Shown here: piece after piece, positions 53,708-63,480 of the stretch | Position numbering within the stretch: the first letter of the stretch is position 1 | Layout: the number at the start of each line of letters is the position of its first letter | NCBI GenBank assembly: GCA_006937955.1 | Contig: SSNP01000302.1 | Coordinates: forward strand, 185,817-249,816 | Direction of reading: 5' to 3' | DNA length: 64,000 nt | Origin: Pachypanchax playfairii | Lineage: Eukaryota; Chordata; Actinopteri; Cyprinodontiformes; Aplocheilidae | The notes under the pieces: generated by a model | Database searches by the model: none | What the model was told of the DNA's origin: nothing | What the model saw: only the letters and a program-made list of their open reading frames with translations | Program-made: the position numbers and the translations under genes

Positions 53708-55041
53708 ATAGATATTGAAAATGAGTCAGCATTTTAAACCAGAAATCATGTTAATATCAGAAAAAGCATTCATTTAAAATTGACTGATAAATTCAGAAGG
53801 CTATACAGAAAAAGAGAGTGAAGCACAGATAGACATATGAACAGACAGTTGAATGAGAGACACACAGCCTCTGTACAGCAGAAGGCCCCAATGCGTGTGT
53901 GAGAAAAGGAAACACATGCCCATATATGGAACATCCCCTAATATAACTTGATACAGGCGAAATGGATGAATACATGTTCCCTAACGGGAAGCCGCCATTT
54001 AAAAACGATAACAGTTATCAAAAAAATTATTGAACTGTAGGTGACAGAAGGCCTTGGAGCTGTTTCATGTAAATTTTCCGCTTTCTGCAATCTTCTGTTT
54101 GGGAGAAATGACGATGCGAACATGTTGTACTTTAGCCACTTTTTAGTCCTGCTTCTAGGCCACATTGTGAGACAACCATAGCAGCTAGAAAAATGAGAGT
54201 TACACTGTTGTGAAGCTGACAAAAATCCCCACTGTTTGATGTATAATTTGTGTGTGTACCACAAATGGTTTGGGTGGAGGGACATTCTTTTTGGCTTTTT
54301 AAAAATTAAAAATAAGGATCTCCTACTCTGGCGCTAGAGTGTGGCTGTCTGAAATCAACGTTCCCTGAGCGAACTACTCCCTCCTGCCTCCACACCTTCC
54401 ATGATACGCTCACAAATTATACATCAAAACGCAGGTATTTTTGTCTGCTTTCAGATGATGTAACTCTTGATTCTCTAGCCCTTACAGTTGTCCTGCTGTG
54501 GGTTCCAAAAGCAGGCAAAGTCCACATCTCCTCCCTATCTTTTCCTTTCATTTTATGTCAGATTTGAGGTGTGCGAGTTGAAAAGTTTTAAAAACGTAAT
54601 ATAATAATAAGTAGTAAGAAGTCGGAATAAAGAGAAACAGAAAAACATATAGTGTGAATGCCTTCCAGCATTCACACTAGTAAAATATACATTTTGACAG
54701 GCACAACACTGGAATTATGTTTACATCTACCAGCCAATAGGTTGTACCATAGCGGGTTGCCTAATACTGTAAACAGCCCGTGATAGCGAGACCGGTACTG
54801 AGGAGGGTGGCAGAGTCGGTGGGTTGAGCTTCAGAGCCCTGGGGATTTTGTTGCCCTTCTCAAGGGAGGAGTGACCAGAGAGGACCAGAGTGGGTTTGGG
54901 TGAGGAATTTTCATGGCATCAAAGTGCAGGGGGTCTCGAGCCTAGTGCCCTGACTGCTGGAGGCCTCGTTCTGTTGTTGCAGCTGCGGTATCTGTGCGCT
55001 GGATGTTGTTCTGGTGTTTGTGTTCCATATTGCACCTTTAA

Positions 55042-56554
55042 ACCTGAACAAGTTTGTTTCAACTACATCCCATCAGAATGGCTGAAATTAAAATATTGAG
55101 ACCAACAGTGATTGAAAAACATCTAGAAAACAGAGCAAATGTGTGAGATATTGAATAATGGTGGGCCATGCAAGGTGCTCTCATAAATAAAATTTAAAAT
55201 AAAAAAATAACAATAAATAGAACTTAGTCTAGTAATGGTCAACCTGCTCCATCAGAAAAGAGGTTTGGCACCAACTGTTGCTCTACAAACTGGATGCAGC
55301 AATCAAGGATGTTTATACAATTAAATGGCTCATCACTTTATCAAATCTCATAAAACATTTCGTGATTGGATTTTTTGAAATGCTGCTTTCACATACTGAT
55401 GCACACACAAATTAGTTACCGACCCATCCTGAAACAGAATGATGAACACACAGAGCATATGAAACCCTCATCAGCTGTGAGAGGAGCTTTGTAGTCAGTT
55501 TTGCACTCATTGCTCTTCTCAGAAGTGTGCAGTCACAGCCTTCCATCAGTTTTAGTGTCTTGGGAATTCTTTCTTTCAGTTTAAAGCTTATTACAGTTCT
55601 AGTTTAGACATAAAGAAATCATCATCGCTCTAAAAGCGATTTCCTTATATGAAGTTAAACATCGAGTCAGCCTGAAGACTGCAGCATGCTCATGTAATCA
55701 TAGCATAAAAAGTGACAGTTACTGCAACACTGAGTCTCTAACAGACTTTTATAGTCTCACTTGCTCCTTCCATCCACCCTTTAGCAGACTGAATTGATAT
55801 CATCTGCCAGCTAGTGATGCATCATGGCCTTCCACTGAGACTTACAGCTGAGACTTACAGCTGAGGACTCAGTGTTTGCGTCAACAACAAATGCTTAGTG
55901 TTTGTATCCAGAGTGTCGTTTAAAACCCAATCCTCTCCAAGAGAACACAGCAGCCTTGGTCTCCTGAGGCACCTTTAGGAGCATCTTTCCCACCTGTCTG
56001 ATGTCTGATTAGCGTTTCTCAGACCAGCAGACCCTTTAAAGGACACTGAAAATCGATCACAGTTTTCCAACATGCTGTATATGATGCTTATAGTTCAATT
56101 ATTGCAGTCAACTTGGTGAAGCACTCCAAATACAGCCTTCACATGCTCTAACCATTTGACAAGTAATATCAGAGGCTCAATCTCTTCTGCAGCAGCTTTG
56201 TTCCTTAAGCTCTTAGGTCTGCATACCTTTGCAAAAAACAAACCCTCCCATGGAGTGTGAAATCCAGGCCAGTTTAACCCTTCCAACAGACAAGGCCACA
56301 TGCCTGAACATATTATGTGAACAGCACTAAAGATCTGTCAATTTACTCCTGAGTGAATATCAAAATACTCCATTTGATTTTTCTTAATACACACATTTTA
56401 ATTTTTAAGAAGAGGGACAGTGTTTGACATGCAATTTAAAAAAAAATAGCCTTCTTGATACAAACATCACTCCAGCAAAATAAGCTTTAAGACATCGAAT
56501 GAGATATCACTTCATTGATTAGTTCTTAAGTCTCTACCAGCCGATAGAGCTGAT
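55042..56554. other. Intergenic, no feature seen
   Basis: No recognisable exon or repeat; GAGACTTACAGCTGA is directly duplicated near 55837-55864. Confidence 0.4.
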
Positions 56555-57367
56555 AGAAAGGCAATAGTGACTCAAATAACCACTCGTTACAACCAAGGTA
56601 GGCAGAAGAGCATCTCTGAACGCACAGTTCGTCGAACTTTGAGGCAGATGGGCTACAGCAGCAGAAGACCACGCCGGGTGCCACTCCTTTCAGCTAAGAA
56701 CAGGAAACTGAGGCTACAATTTGCACAAGCTCATCGAAATTGGACAATAGAAGATTGGAAAAACGTTGCCTGGTCTGATGAGTCTCGATTTCTGCTGCGA
56801 CATTCGGATGGTAGGGTCAGAATTTGGCGTCAACAACATGAAAGCATGGATCCATCCTGCCTTGTATCAACGGTTCAGGCTGGTGGTGGTGGTGTAATGG
56901 TGTGGGGAATATTTTCTTGGCACTCTTTGGGCCCCTTGGTATCAACTGAGCATCGTTACAACGCCACAGCCTACCTGAGTATTGTTGCTGACCATGTCCA
57001 TCCCTTTATGACCACAATGTACCCAACTTCTGATGGCTACTTTCAGCAGGATAATGCGCCATGTCATAAAGCTGGAATCATCTCGGACTGGTTTCTTGAA
57101 CATGACAATGAGTTCACTGTACTCAAATGGCCTCCACAGTCACCAGATCTCAATCCAATAGAGTATCTTTGGGATGTGCATGGATGTGCAGCCGACAAAT
57201 CTGCGCCAACTGTGTGATGCCATCATGTCAATATGGACCAAACTCTCTGAGGAATGCTTCCAGCACCTTGTTGAATCTATGCCACGAAGAATTGAGGCAG
57301 TTCTGAAGGCAAAAGGGGGTCCAACCCGTTACTAGCATGGTGTACCTAATAAAGTGGCCGGTGAGTG
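56555..57367 (+). mobile_element. Tc1 (DD36E-type) element, 5'-truncated
   Basis: The right end AATAAAGTGGCCGGTGAGTG with TA after it is a typical fish Tc1 terminus. The left terminal repeat and the first DNA-binding helices are absent. Same group as the copy starting at 43207, opposite strand. Confidence 0.85.
56567..57335 (+). pseudogene. Tc1 DD36E-type transposase, truncated and frameshifted
   Basis: Starts inside the second DNA-binding subdomain (TQITTRYNQGRQKSISERT) and includes VAWSDESRFLLRHSDGRVRI, GGGGVMVWGIFSWHSLGP, GYFQQDNAPCHKAGI and SPDLNPIEYLWD. All three catalytic residues are present, with 36 residues between the second Asp and the Glu. After YLWD a small frameshift near 57178 leads to a stop at 57217; the C-terminus (RQLCDAIMSIWTKLSEECF, PRRIEAVLKAKGG) continues in another frame to TAG at 57333-57335. 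Not functional. Confidence 0.88.
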
Positions 57368-57369
57368 TA

Positions 57370-58258
57370 TACTGTATGTAACATGTTGCAGCTATGACAA
57401 AGCAAGCTCATTTTATTGTTTTTCTCAACTCAGTGTGCCCAAAAGACATGAATGTAAAACATTTAGAAATCTGATTTAACACCAAGAATATAAATCTACG
57501 ACCTTCAAGCCAGAGTTTAAAAATCAAGATAATTTCATGTTTACAAATTCCGACAGAATTACTGATGTTTTGATAAAATCTTGAGAATAACATTATGCAA
57601 CTCATGCAATGACAAACTGTGTTTTCTGAGGTCAGTTGGCTGCAGTGGCCATCTTGAATCAGGTTGACTTCAACATGTGATCAGTTGCAGCTGAGGTAAA
57701 AATAAAATATGTGTAACAGTTTCCTAAAAGTCAGTGTCTCATCAGGTATTGTGCTAAGGAACACCCACGCCCGCGCACACACGATCATCCACCCTTTACG
57801 CAAATGCTGACATGTTGCCCACAACATTTTTAGTAACCTAGATGGTGAACTTTTTCTCCAAATTTAAAAAAAACAAAACTTCTTAATTTTCTCATCATTC
57901 TCTTTTCTGCTTATTTTTTCCATCTAACAGTCACACTGGACAAGGACGTTGGTGTTACAGTGTAAACTGTTGTATCTGTTTTGCTGGTTTAGTCTGATAA
58001 GACAATACATGCAAACAAGGACACTTTGATTTTCACACACACTGAAGCATGCTACTACAAACTCAGAGCTGATTCTATCACACATACATGACTTTTACCA
58101 CTTTTGACTGAAAATCCTTGTGATGACAGATGTTGATCTACACATATCAGGAAGGATCAGATGCTAAACAGTCACTTTCCAGCAGTTTACTTTGGATTTG
58201 ACTTTCACACTGCTAAGAGTTTAACTGGAAATCCCCTAGCTAATTCTAGCCTTTACAA
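57370..58258. other. Intergenic, no feature seen
   Basis: Nothing recognisable. Confidence 0.4.
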
Positions 58259-59880
58259 TTGACCGTTTTCCCATCCATTTTCTTCCACTTATTTAATGTC
58301 GGATCACAGGAGAGAAACCCAGACCCCAACAACATTCTCCAGTTCTTCCTGGTGGATCCCTATAGGGCCCAGTATTTCAAAACTTTGAATCTGGATAATA
58401 ATGATCAGGATTTAAAAATCCTTGGATTCAAATCCACAGACCTGAGATTGATATCCCGGTATTTCAAAATGTTGCAGGATTGGATCAAAATTATCCTGAT
58501 CCTCTAGGATAGGGATTCCCAAATCCGTCTCTACCACTGGATCATAGACAGGAAACAGGAAATGGTACTGAACATGCCAATCCAGCATCATAAAGTTTTG
58601 TCTTTTACAACTGACCCAAGCCCCTCCACTGCCATCATTTACCATAAAGAATTAAAAAATAGATGAATTGTAAATTATTTTAAATGAGTGACGACAGCTC
58701 ATTCATCAATGCTAGATTTTTGTTTTTACTACACTCAAAATGACTGATGAGGAAAAAGAGTCAATACTTTGAAAGTGGATCCCTTCTGTTCATAAACTGT
58801 TTAATACTTTATTCTCATACACATTGTAGACAGTGTGGAAGATTTTGTGTAAATCAGTAGGCCTAAGAAGCTCATAGATATAGACTAGGCATACTTTTGA
58901 ATGAAGTCGGCAGAATTAGGTGTCCTTATGAAAAGTGCGAATTAACCAAGGCACTTCTAACAGCTCTTCCTGCTGCTTCTCGCTGATGTGGTGGAGGCAA
59001 ATCTGGACTGTCTGGTAGTAGGTTTGCGTGGTCCTGATTTTGATCATAGGGAGGTGCTCCTTGCATTTGTGCTATACTGTGCCGCACAATACATGCACAA
59101 ATAATTTTGCAGGCTGCTTTGGGCTCTACACATGGCCCTTTTGTTTTGAATTTGACAATTGGAAATTCTATATTGCAGTTTTATTCTGAAGATTCAGTAA
59201 ATAACGTCAGTGACCGCTATTCATCCTGAAATTCATACTTCTAGAACACAAGATCAACCCAAAATCCACCTCTGAGGTGGTATCATTTTAATCCAGTTTT
59301 TTAGGATCAAAATGATCCAGATTTGGGTCTAAGTTTTTGAAATACGCAAAAGGACAAAATATCCAGATAACAGGCAGGATTGGATTTGCAAATATGGATT
59401 TGAATCTTTAAGATTAAATCTGCTTTGAAATACCCAAAATCAGATCAGATTTGGAAAAAAATCCAATCCACCTGGATCAATCCTAGTGGATTATTTTTGG
59501 AATATTGGGCCCACATGTTCCCGGGCTAGAGAGGTTATACAATCCATCCAGCAAATTCTGGGTCTGCCTGGAGGTGTCTACCCGGTGGCATATGCCTGGA
59601 AAACCTTCATGGAGACGACCAGGAAGCATCCTAATCAGATGCCTGATCTGCCTCAGCTGACTCCTTTCAATGTGGAGGAGAAGTGGCTCTACTTCAAGCT
59701 CCCTCCGGATGACGGAGCTTCTCAACTTTTGTGTAAAGCAGACCCCAGCCAGCCTCATTTCAGCCATCTCATTCTTTTGGTCAGGATCTAGATCTCATGA
59801 TCAGGTGACGGTCAGAATGTAGACAAACTAGCAAATCGAGACTTTTGCCTTCTGGCTCAGTTTATTCTTCACTATGACAG
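58259..59880 (+). repeat. Degenerate dispersed fish repeat, split by a GGGCCC element
   Basis: Left part (CATTTTCTTCCACTTATT, GGAGAGAAACCCAGACCCC, CTCCAGTTCTTCCTGGTGG) and right part (TTCCCGGGCTAGAGAGGTT, TGGGTCTGCCTGGAGGTG, GCATCCTAATCAGATGCC, GACGGAGCTTCTC, then GCAAATCGAGACTTTTGCC) follow the order of a very common teleost repeat as I remember it. The 101-codon open frame at 59486 is part of this repeat and not a gene. Family name not assigned. Confidence 0.65.
58365..59512. mobile_element. Element with GGGCCCA.TATT.CAAAA inverted ends
   Basis: The left end GGGCCCAGTATTTCAAAAC and right end TTTTTGGAATATTGGGCCC are inverted copies, 1148 bp apart. Subterminal TGGATTTGAATC/GGATTCAAATCC motifs are also inverted. 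It interrupts the dispersed repeat around it. Flanking ATA and ACA may be a decayed 3-bp duplication, which would suit a Harbinger-type element; this is not certain. No transposase. Confidence 0.65.
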
Positions 59881-60495
59881 ACTGAAAGCATAGCCCTCAT
59901 CAACAACATAGTGTATCTAAAGAATAAACTCTAAAAGCCAAATAACTGCTTTTCAAGTTAATCTTTAACTACTTTTTTCCTGTTATTAGCAGAATTATTT
60001 GTAAAATGTGACCAAACTCAAACCCCCTCTATATAAACAAACATAACATGTCCCTGAATAAAAAAAATGAAAATATAACTCAGATAATTTTTCCATGTTT
60101 GATACCCCCCTCCGTCTCCAGAGTCTTTTTACTCTGGTTCAAAATTCCTGACCTGGCAGTGGCCATAAACTTATATTTTTGCCTTATTTTTGTACAACAG
60201 AGTTGCATTGTACATCTTTTTATATGCTGTCTTTGATCTTGACAAAAAGACCAAAAAGAACCGGACAAATGTGATTGTTAGTCATAATCCCTGCTGCATG
60301 ATTTGCAGTGCGGCTCAGGGCTGTTTCCTCGGTCTGAATAGCAGCTGATATCCAGATTGGGTTGTTCGCTGTGGGAGATTGCAGCACATATTTCTTCAAC
60401 ACAACACACTTAAGTTCTTCATCTCACACACAGACACTTCTTTTCCCACACAGACAGAGACTGAGCTAGCTGTATATGAAATGTGATCAAACACA
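59881..60495. other. Intergenic sequence next to the mtbp 3' end
   Basis: No recognisable coding region or repeat. Confidence 0.4.
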
Positions 60496-60501
60496 TTTAT
60501 T
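60496..60501 (-). terminator. Candidate mtbp polyadenylation signal
   Basis: TTTATT on the + strand is AATAAA on the - strand, about 445 nt after the stop codon. Other A-rich stretches lie nearby, so the choice is tentative. Confidence 0.35.
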
Positions 60502-60944
60502 GTTTAACAAACAAAATGCTAAAAACACAAAGATAAAATATGTACAAAAAATAAAAGCCATAATCCTACATATATATTTAAAATATAATGAACTTGTGGT
60601 GAAAGGTTTTTACTTTAAAAACACAAGACCTTGGCATCTAATCCCAGTCGAAGCAGCATGTTACATGTAATTTGTGTGTTTCAGTTTTTCTGTTTGGAGT
60701 TTGTGGTGAAATGGGAGTCGATCAGAATGACAGCACAGACAGAACCAGAGACACACACAAGATCAAAATGGTAAGTCGCTATGCAACAATCCTGAAGGCG
60801 AAACAAATCCAGTAAAGGATTAAATGAATTCAAATGAACTTAATCTAGCAAATTAAAAGCAATCAGAAAGGATTAAAACATCAAACACTCATTTAAATCT
60901 GTCTGAATACAAGTAAACCTGTAAAAAACTTTCCCTTTTTATGA

Positions 60945-60989
60945 TCATCTTCCTCTCTGTGAGGTCTTCTCCAGCACCCAGTCAATGAC
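60945..60989 (-). CDS. mtbp: mtbp last coding exon
   Basis: Fifteen codons on the - strand: VIDWVLEKTSQRGR and TGA, preceded by the acceptor TGTTGCAG. It joins in phase to the exon at 61068-61133, giving SNVKQVIDWVLEKTS, which matches the C-terminus of MDM2-binding protein as I remember it. MTBP binds MDM2 and also acts with Treslin (TICRR) in starting DNA replication; its C-terminal end is conserved among vertebrates. I recall human MTBP and SNTB1 as convergent neighbours, as here. Confidence 0.75.
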   Translation of the reverse strand, partial: VIDWVLEKTSQRGR

Positions 60990-61067
60990 CTGCAACAGAC
61001 AAAATGGAGGATTAAACTAATTTTATTTTTAAAGAAATAAATCAAAGGTGTTTCTTGGTGTTATTAC

Positions 61068-61133
61068 CTGTTTAACGTTGCTATAAGCTGCCTTCTTCAT
61101 TTCATCATGCAGACCTCGAGATGTCTTCAGATC
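61068..61133 (-). CDS. mtbp: mtbp penultimate coding exon
   Basis: 22 in-phase codons on the - strand: DLKTSRGLHDEMKKAAYSNV then KQ, with acceptor CTGATCCCAG and donor GTAATA. DLKTSRGL..EMKK fits the conserved C-terminal helix of MTBP. The intron to the last exon is 78 bp. The upstream intron extends beyond the window and holds a Tc1 transposon; no further mtbp exon was recognised up to position 64000. Confidence 0.75.
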
Positions 61134-61356
61134 CTGGGATCAGACAAAACATAGGACCTAAATCTGAGCTCTTTTCATGTAAATCACTCACCACTGAAGT
61201 TGAACTCAACGCCCAAAGGAAAGCAGTGCGCAGGCAAACACAAGACTTAATGTTTTTTTTTTGTTTCTGCTGGCGTCATATAAACACAAACAGGCAATAG
61301 CACAAGATAATTAATTTAAAACATTAAAAAATATATAATAGATAAATACTGACATA

Positions 61357-61556
61357 CAGTGGGGCAAAAAAGTATTTAGTCAGCCACCAATTGTGTAAGT
61401 TCTCCCACTTAAAAAGATCAGAGAGGCCTGTAATTTTCATCATAGGTATACCTCAACTATGAGAGACAAAATGAGGAAAAAAAATTCAGAAAATCACATT
61501 GTCTGATTTTTAAAGAATTTATTTGCAAATTATGGTGGAAAATAAGTATTTGGTCA
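61357..61556 (+). repeat. Tc1 terminal inverted repeat, left
   Basis: 200-bp repeat; ends just after the inner GTATTTGGTCA motif. Nearly identical to the right copy in inverse orientation. Confidence 0.9.
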
Positions 61557-61572
61557 ATAACAAAAGTTAATC

Positions 61573-62595
61573 TCAATACTTTGTTATATAGCCTTTGTTG
61601 GCAATGACAGAGGTCAAACGTTTTCTGTAAGTCTTCACAAGGTTTTCACACACTGTTGCTGGTATTTTGACCCATTCCTCCATGCAGATCTCCTCTAGAG
61701 CAGTGATGTTTTGGGGCTGACGCTGGGCAACACGGACTTTCAACTCCTTCCAGAGATTTTCCATGGGGCTGAGATCTGGAGACTGGCTAGGCCACTCCAG
61801 GACCTTGAAATGCTTCTTACGAAGCCACTCCTTCGTTGCCCGGGCGGTGTGTTTGGGATCATTGTCATGCTGAAAGACCCAGCCACGTCTCATTTTCAAT
61901 GCCCTTGCTGATGGAAGGAGGTTTTCACTCAAAATCTTACGATACATGGCCCCATTCATTCTTTCCTTTACACGGATCAGTCGTCCTGGTCCCCTTGCAG
62001 AAAAACAGCCCCAAAGCATGATGTTTCCACCCCCATGCTTTACAGTAGGTATGGTGTTCTTTGGATCCAACTCAGCATTCTTTCCCCTCCAAACACGACA
62101 AGTTGAGTTTCTACCAAAAAGTTCTATTTTGGTTTCATCTGACCATATGATGTTCTCCCAATCCTCTTCTGGATCATCCAAATGCTCTCTAGCAAACCGC
62201 AGACGGGCCTGGACGTGTCCTGGCTTCAGCAGGGGGACACGTCTGGCACTGCAGGATTTGAGTCCCTGGCGGCGTAGTGTGTTACTGATGGTAGCCTTTG
62301 TTACTTTGGTCCAAGCTCTCTGCAGGTCATTCACTAGGTCCCTCCGTGTGGTTCTGGGATTTTTGCTCACCGTTCTTGTGATCATTTTGACCCCACGGGG
62401 TGAGATCTTGCGTGGAGCCCCAGATCGAGGGAGATTATCAGTGGTCTTGTATGTCTTCCATTTTCTAATAATTGCTCCCACAGTTGATTTCTTCACACCA
62501 AGCTGCTTACCTATTGCAGATTCAGTCTTCCCAGCCTGGTGAAGGTCTACAATTTTGTTTCTGGTGTCCTTTGACAGCTCTTTGGTCTTGGCCAT
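61573..62595 (-). CDS. Tc1 transposase, DD34E, full length
   Basis: 340 residues, the usual length for Tc1 transposases, without stops or frameshifts. It starts MAKTKELSKDTRNKIVDLHQ and ends NKGYITKY. Paired-like DNA-binding domain: first helix-turn-helix about residues 9-48 (GKQLGVKKSTVGAIIRKW), AT-hook-like LPRSGAPRK (55-63), second subdomain about 66-115. Catalytic D153 (WSDET), D244 (FQHDNDP) and E279 (SPMENLW), with 34 residues between the last two; a glycine-rich stretch HGGGNIMLWG lies between. It would bind the direct-repeat motifs in the terminal repeats and cut at TA. No alternative start fits better. Activity is inferred only. Confidence 0.93.
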   Translation of the reverse strand: MAKTKELSKDTRNKIVDLHQAGKTESAIGKQLGVKKSTVGAIIRKWKTYKTTDNLPRSGAPRKISPRGVKMITRTVSKNPRTTRRDLVNDLQRAWTKVTKATISNTLRRQGLKSCSARRVPLLKPGHVQARLRFAREHLDDPEEDWENIIWSDETKIELFGRNSTCRVWRGKNAELDPKNTIPTVKHGGGNIMLWGCFSARGPGRLIRVKERMNGAMYRKILSENLLPSARALKMRRGWVFQHDNDPKHTARATKEWLRKKHFKVLEWPSQSPDLSPMENLWKELKVRVAQRQPQNITALEEICMEEWVKIPATVCENLVKTYRKRLTSVIANKGYITKY

Positions 62596-62758
62596 AATGG
62601 AGTTTGGAGCGTGACTGTTTGAGGTTGTGGACAGGTGTCTTTTATACTGATAACGCGTTCACACAGGTGCCATTAATACAGGTAACGAGTGGAGGACCGA
62701 GGAGCCTCTTAAAGAAGTTACAGGTCTGTGAAAGCCAGAAATCTTACTTGTTTGTAGG

Positions 62759-62959
62759 TGACCAAATACTTATTTTCCACCATAATTTGCAAATAAATTC
62801 TTTAAAAATCAGACAATGTGATTTTCTGGATTTTTTTTTCCTCATTTTGTCTCTCATAGTTGAGGTATACCTATGATGAAAATTACAGGCCTCTCTGATC
62901 TTTTTAAGTGGGAGAACTTACACAATTGGTGGCTGACTAAATACTTTTTTGCCCCACTG
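62759..62959 (-). repeat. Tc1 terminal inverted repeat, right
   Basis: 201-bp inverse partner of the left repeat, with one extra A in an A tract and one T/C difference as far as I can see by eye. Confidence 0.9.
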
Positions 62960-62961
62960 TA

Positions 62962-63480
62962 TACTATAAAACAAACCAGTACAAGTATTTGTTTCACCTT
63001 ATTTTGTGTAAGATTCAGGAACATTTTTGTACATAATGACTGCATAACCGTTGGGTAAAATCCCTTTTTTTTTTTTTTTTTTTACTTAAATCACACATCA
63101 ACATTCAGGATCTCGAGCTATCTAGCTGTCAGCTGTGGAATCAGGGATCGAGCAGGTGATCGAGTCTCAAAAGCATCAAATCTTCCAAAACAAAACGAGT
63201 TATAATTCATACTGATTCATTTTAACACCTTTACTGAGAGGCTCCTGTTATTCATCTGCCATTCAAAACTTCTTATGTAACTGAATTTGCAGGGACCATT
63301 AAGTGTCTAAAGTGTCTGTATAAATATTTGACAGTAATATTTAAGAGAATGGAAGGGACACAGAGAGAAGACGGGACTACACTCATGGGAAACTTTGATT
63401 AAACAGAAGCGGTCAGTCTCTGATGAGGCAGCTGGCCTGTGAATCAAGTTGCTTGAGTGAAAAGTGTCAAGTTGCATGAG
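62962..63480. other. mtbp intron, no feature seen
   Basis: Contains a T homopolymer near 63065-63083. No exon recognised. Confidence 0.4.

Larger units (their letters stand above)
51672..54680 (-). mobile_element. Helitron-like non-autonomous element with terminal hairpins
   Basis: Inserted exactly between A and T of the host MITE with no duplication. Both ends read CTAG. On the - strand the 3' end is a hairpin (GCATTTCC-GCA-GGAAATGC, 51683-51701) followed by a short spacer and CTAG, as in Helitrons; the other end has an 11-bp stem AGTGTGAATGC/GCATTCACACT (54651-54678). A subterminal GTGAATGCTGGAAG is inverted between the ends. It carries about five ~147-bp tandem repeats and no helicase. 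The 5' TC of classical Helitrons is absent, so a Helentron/DINE-1-like group is an inference. A TTAA MITE sits inside it. Confidence 0.6.
51545..55041 (+). mobile_element. TTAA MITE, family AGGTGCAATATGGAAC, split by a 3-kb insertion
   Basis: Left part 51545-51671 (TTAAATATGGAACGTTTTC, CTCCACAGAGCATTTAGAGG) and right part 54681-55041 (CAGCCAATAGGTTGTACC, CGGGTTGCCTAATACTGTAA, ending TTCCATATTGCACCTTTAA) together match the copy beginning at 63481. The left tip has lost about 7 bp. The 3-kb element between them inserted inside TATAATAAAATA. Confidence 0.85.
61357..62959 (-). mobile_element. Intact-looking Tc1 transposon with 200-bp inverted repeats
   Basis: Ends CAGTGGGGCAAAAAAGTATT, flanked by TA (61355-61356 and 62960-62961). 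The left repeat (61357-61556) and right repeat (62759-62959) differ by only about two positions over 200 bp. Each repeat contains two related motifs, AAAAAGTATTTAGTCA at the outer end and AAATAAGTATTTGGTCA at the inner end, an IR/DR layout like that of Sleeping Beauty-type elements. It carries an uninterrupted transposase. It lies in an mtbp intron in the same orientation as the gene. Confidence 0.93.

Noticed and set aside
59486..59791. 101-codon open frame as a gene
   Set aside because: It lies wholly in a dispersed fish repeat with recognisable flanks, has an antisense open frame of similar length, and lacks splice or promoter context.
61946..62542. 198-codon + strand open frame
   Set aside because: Antisense shadow of the intact Tc1 transposase.
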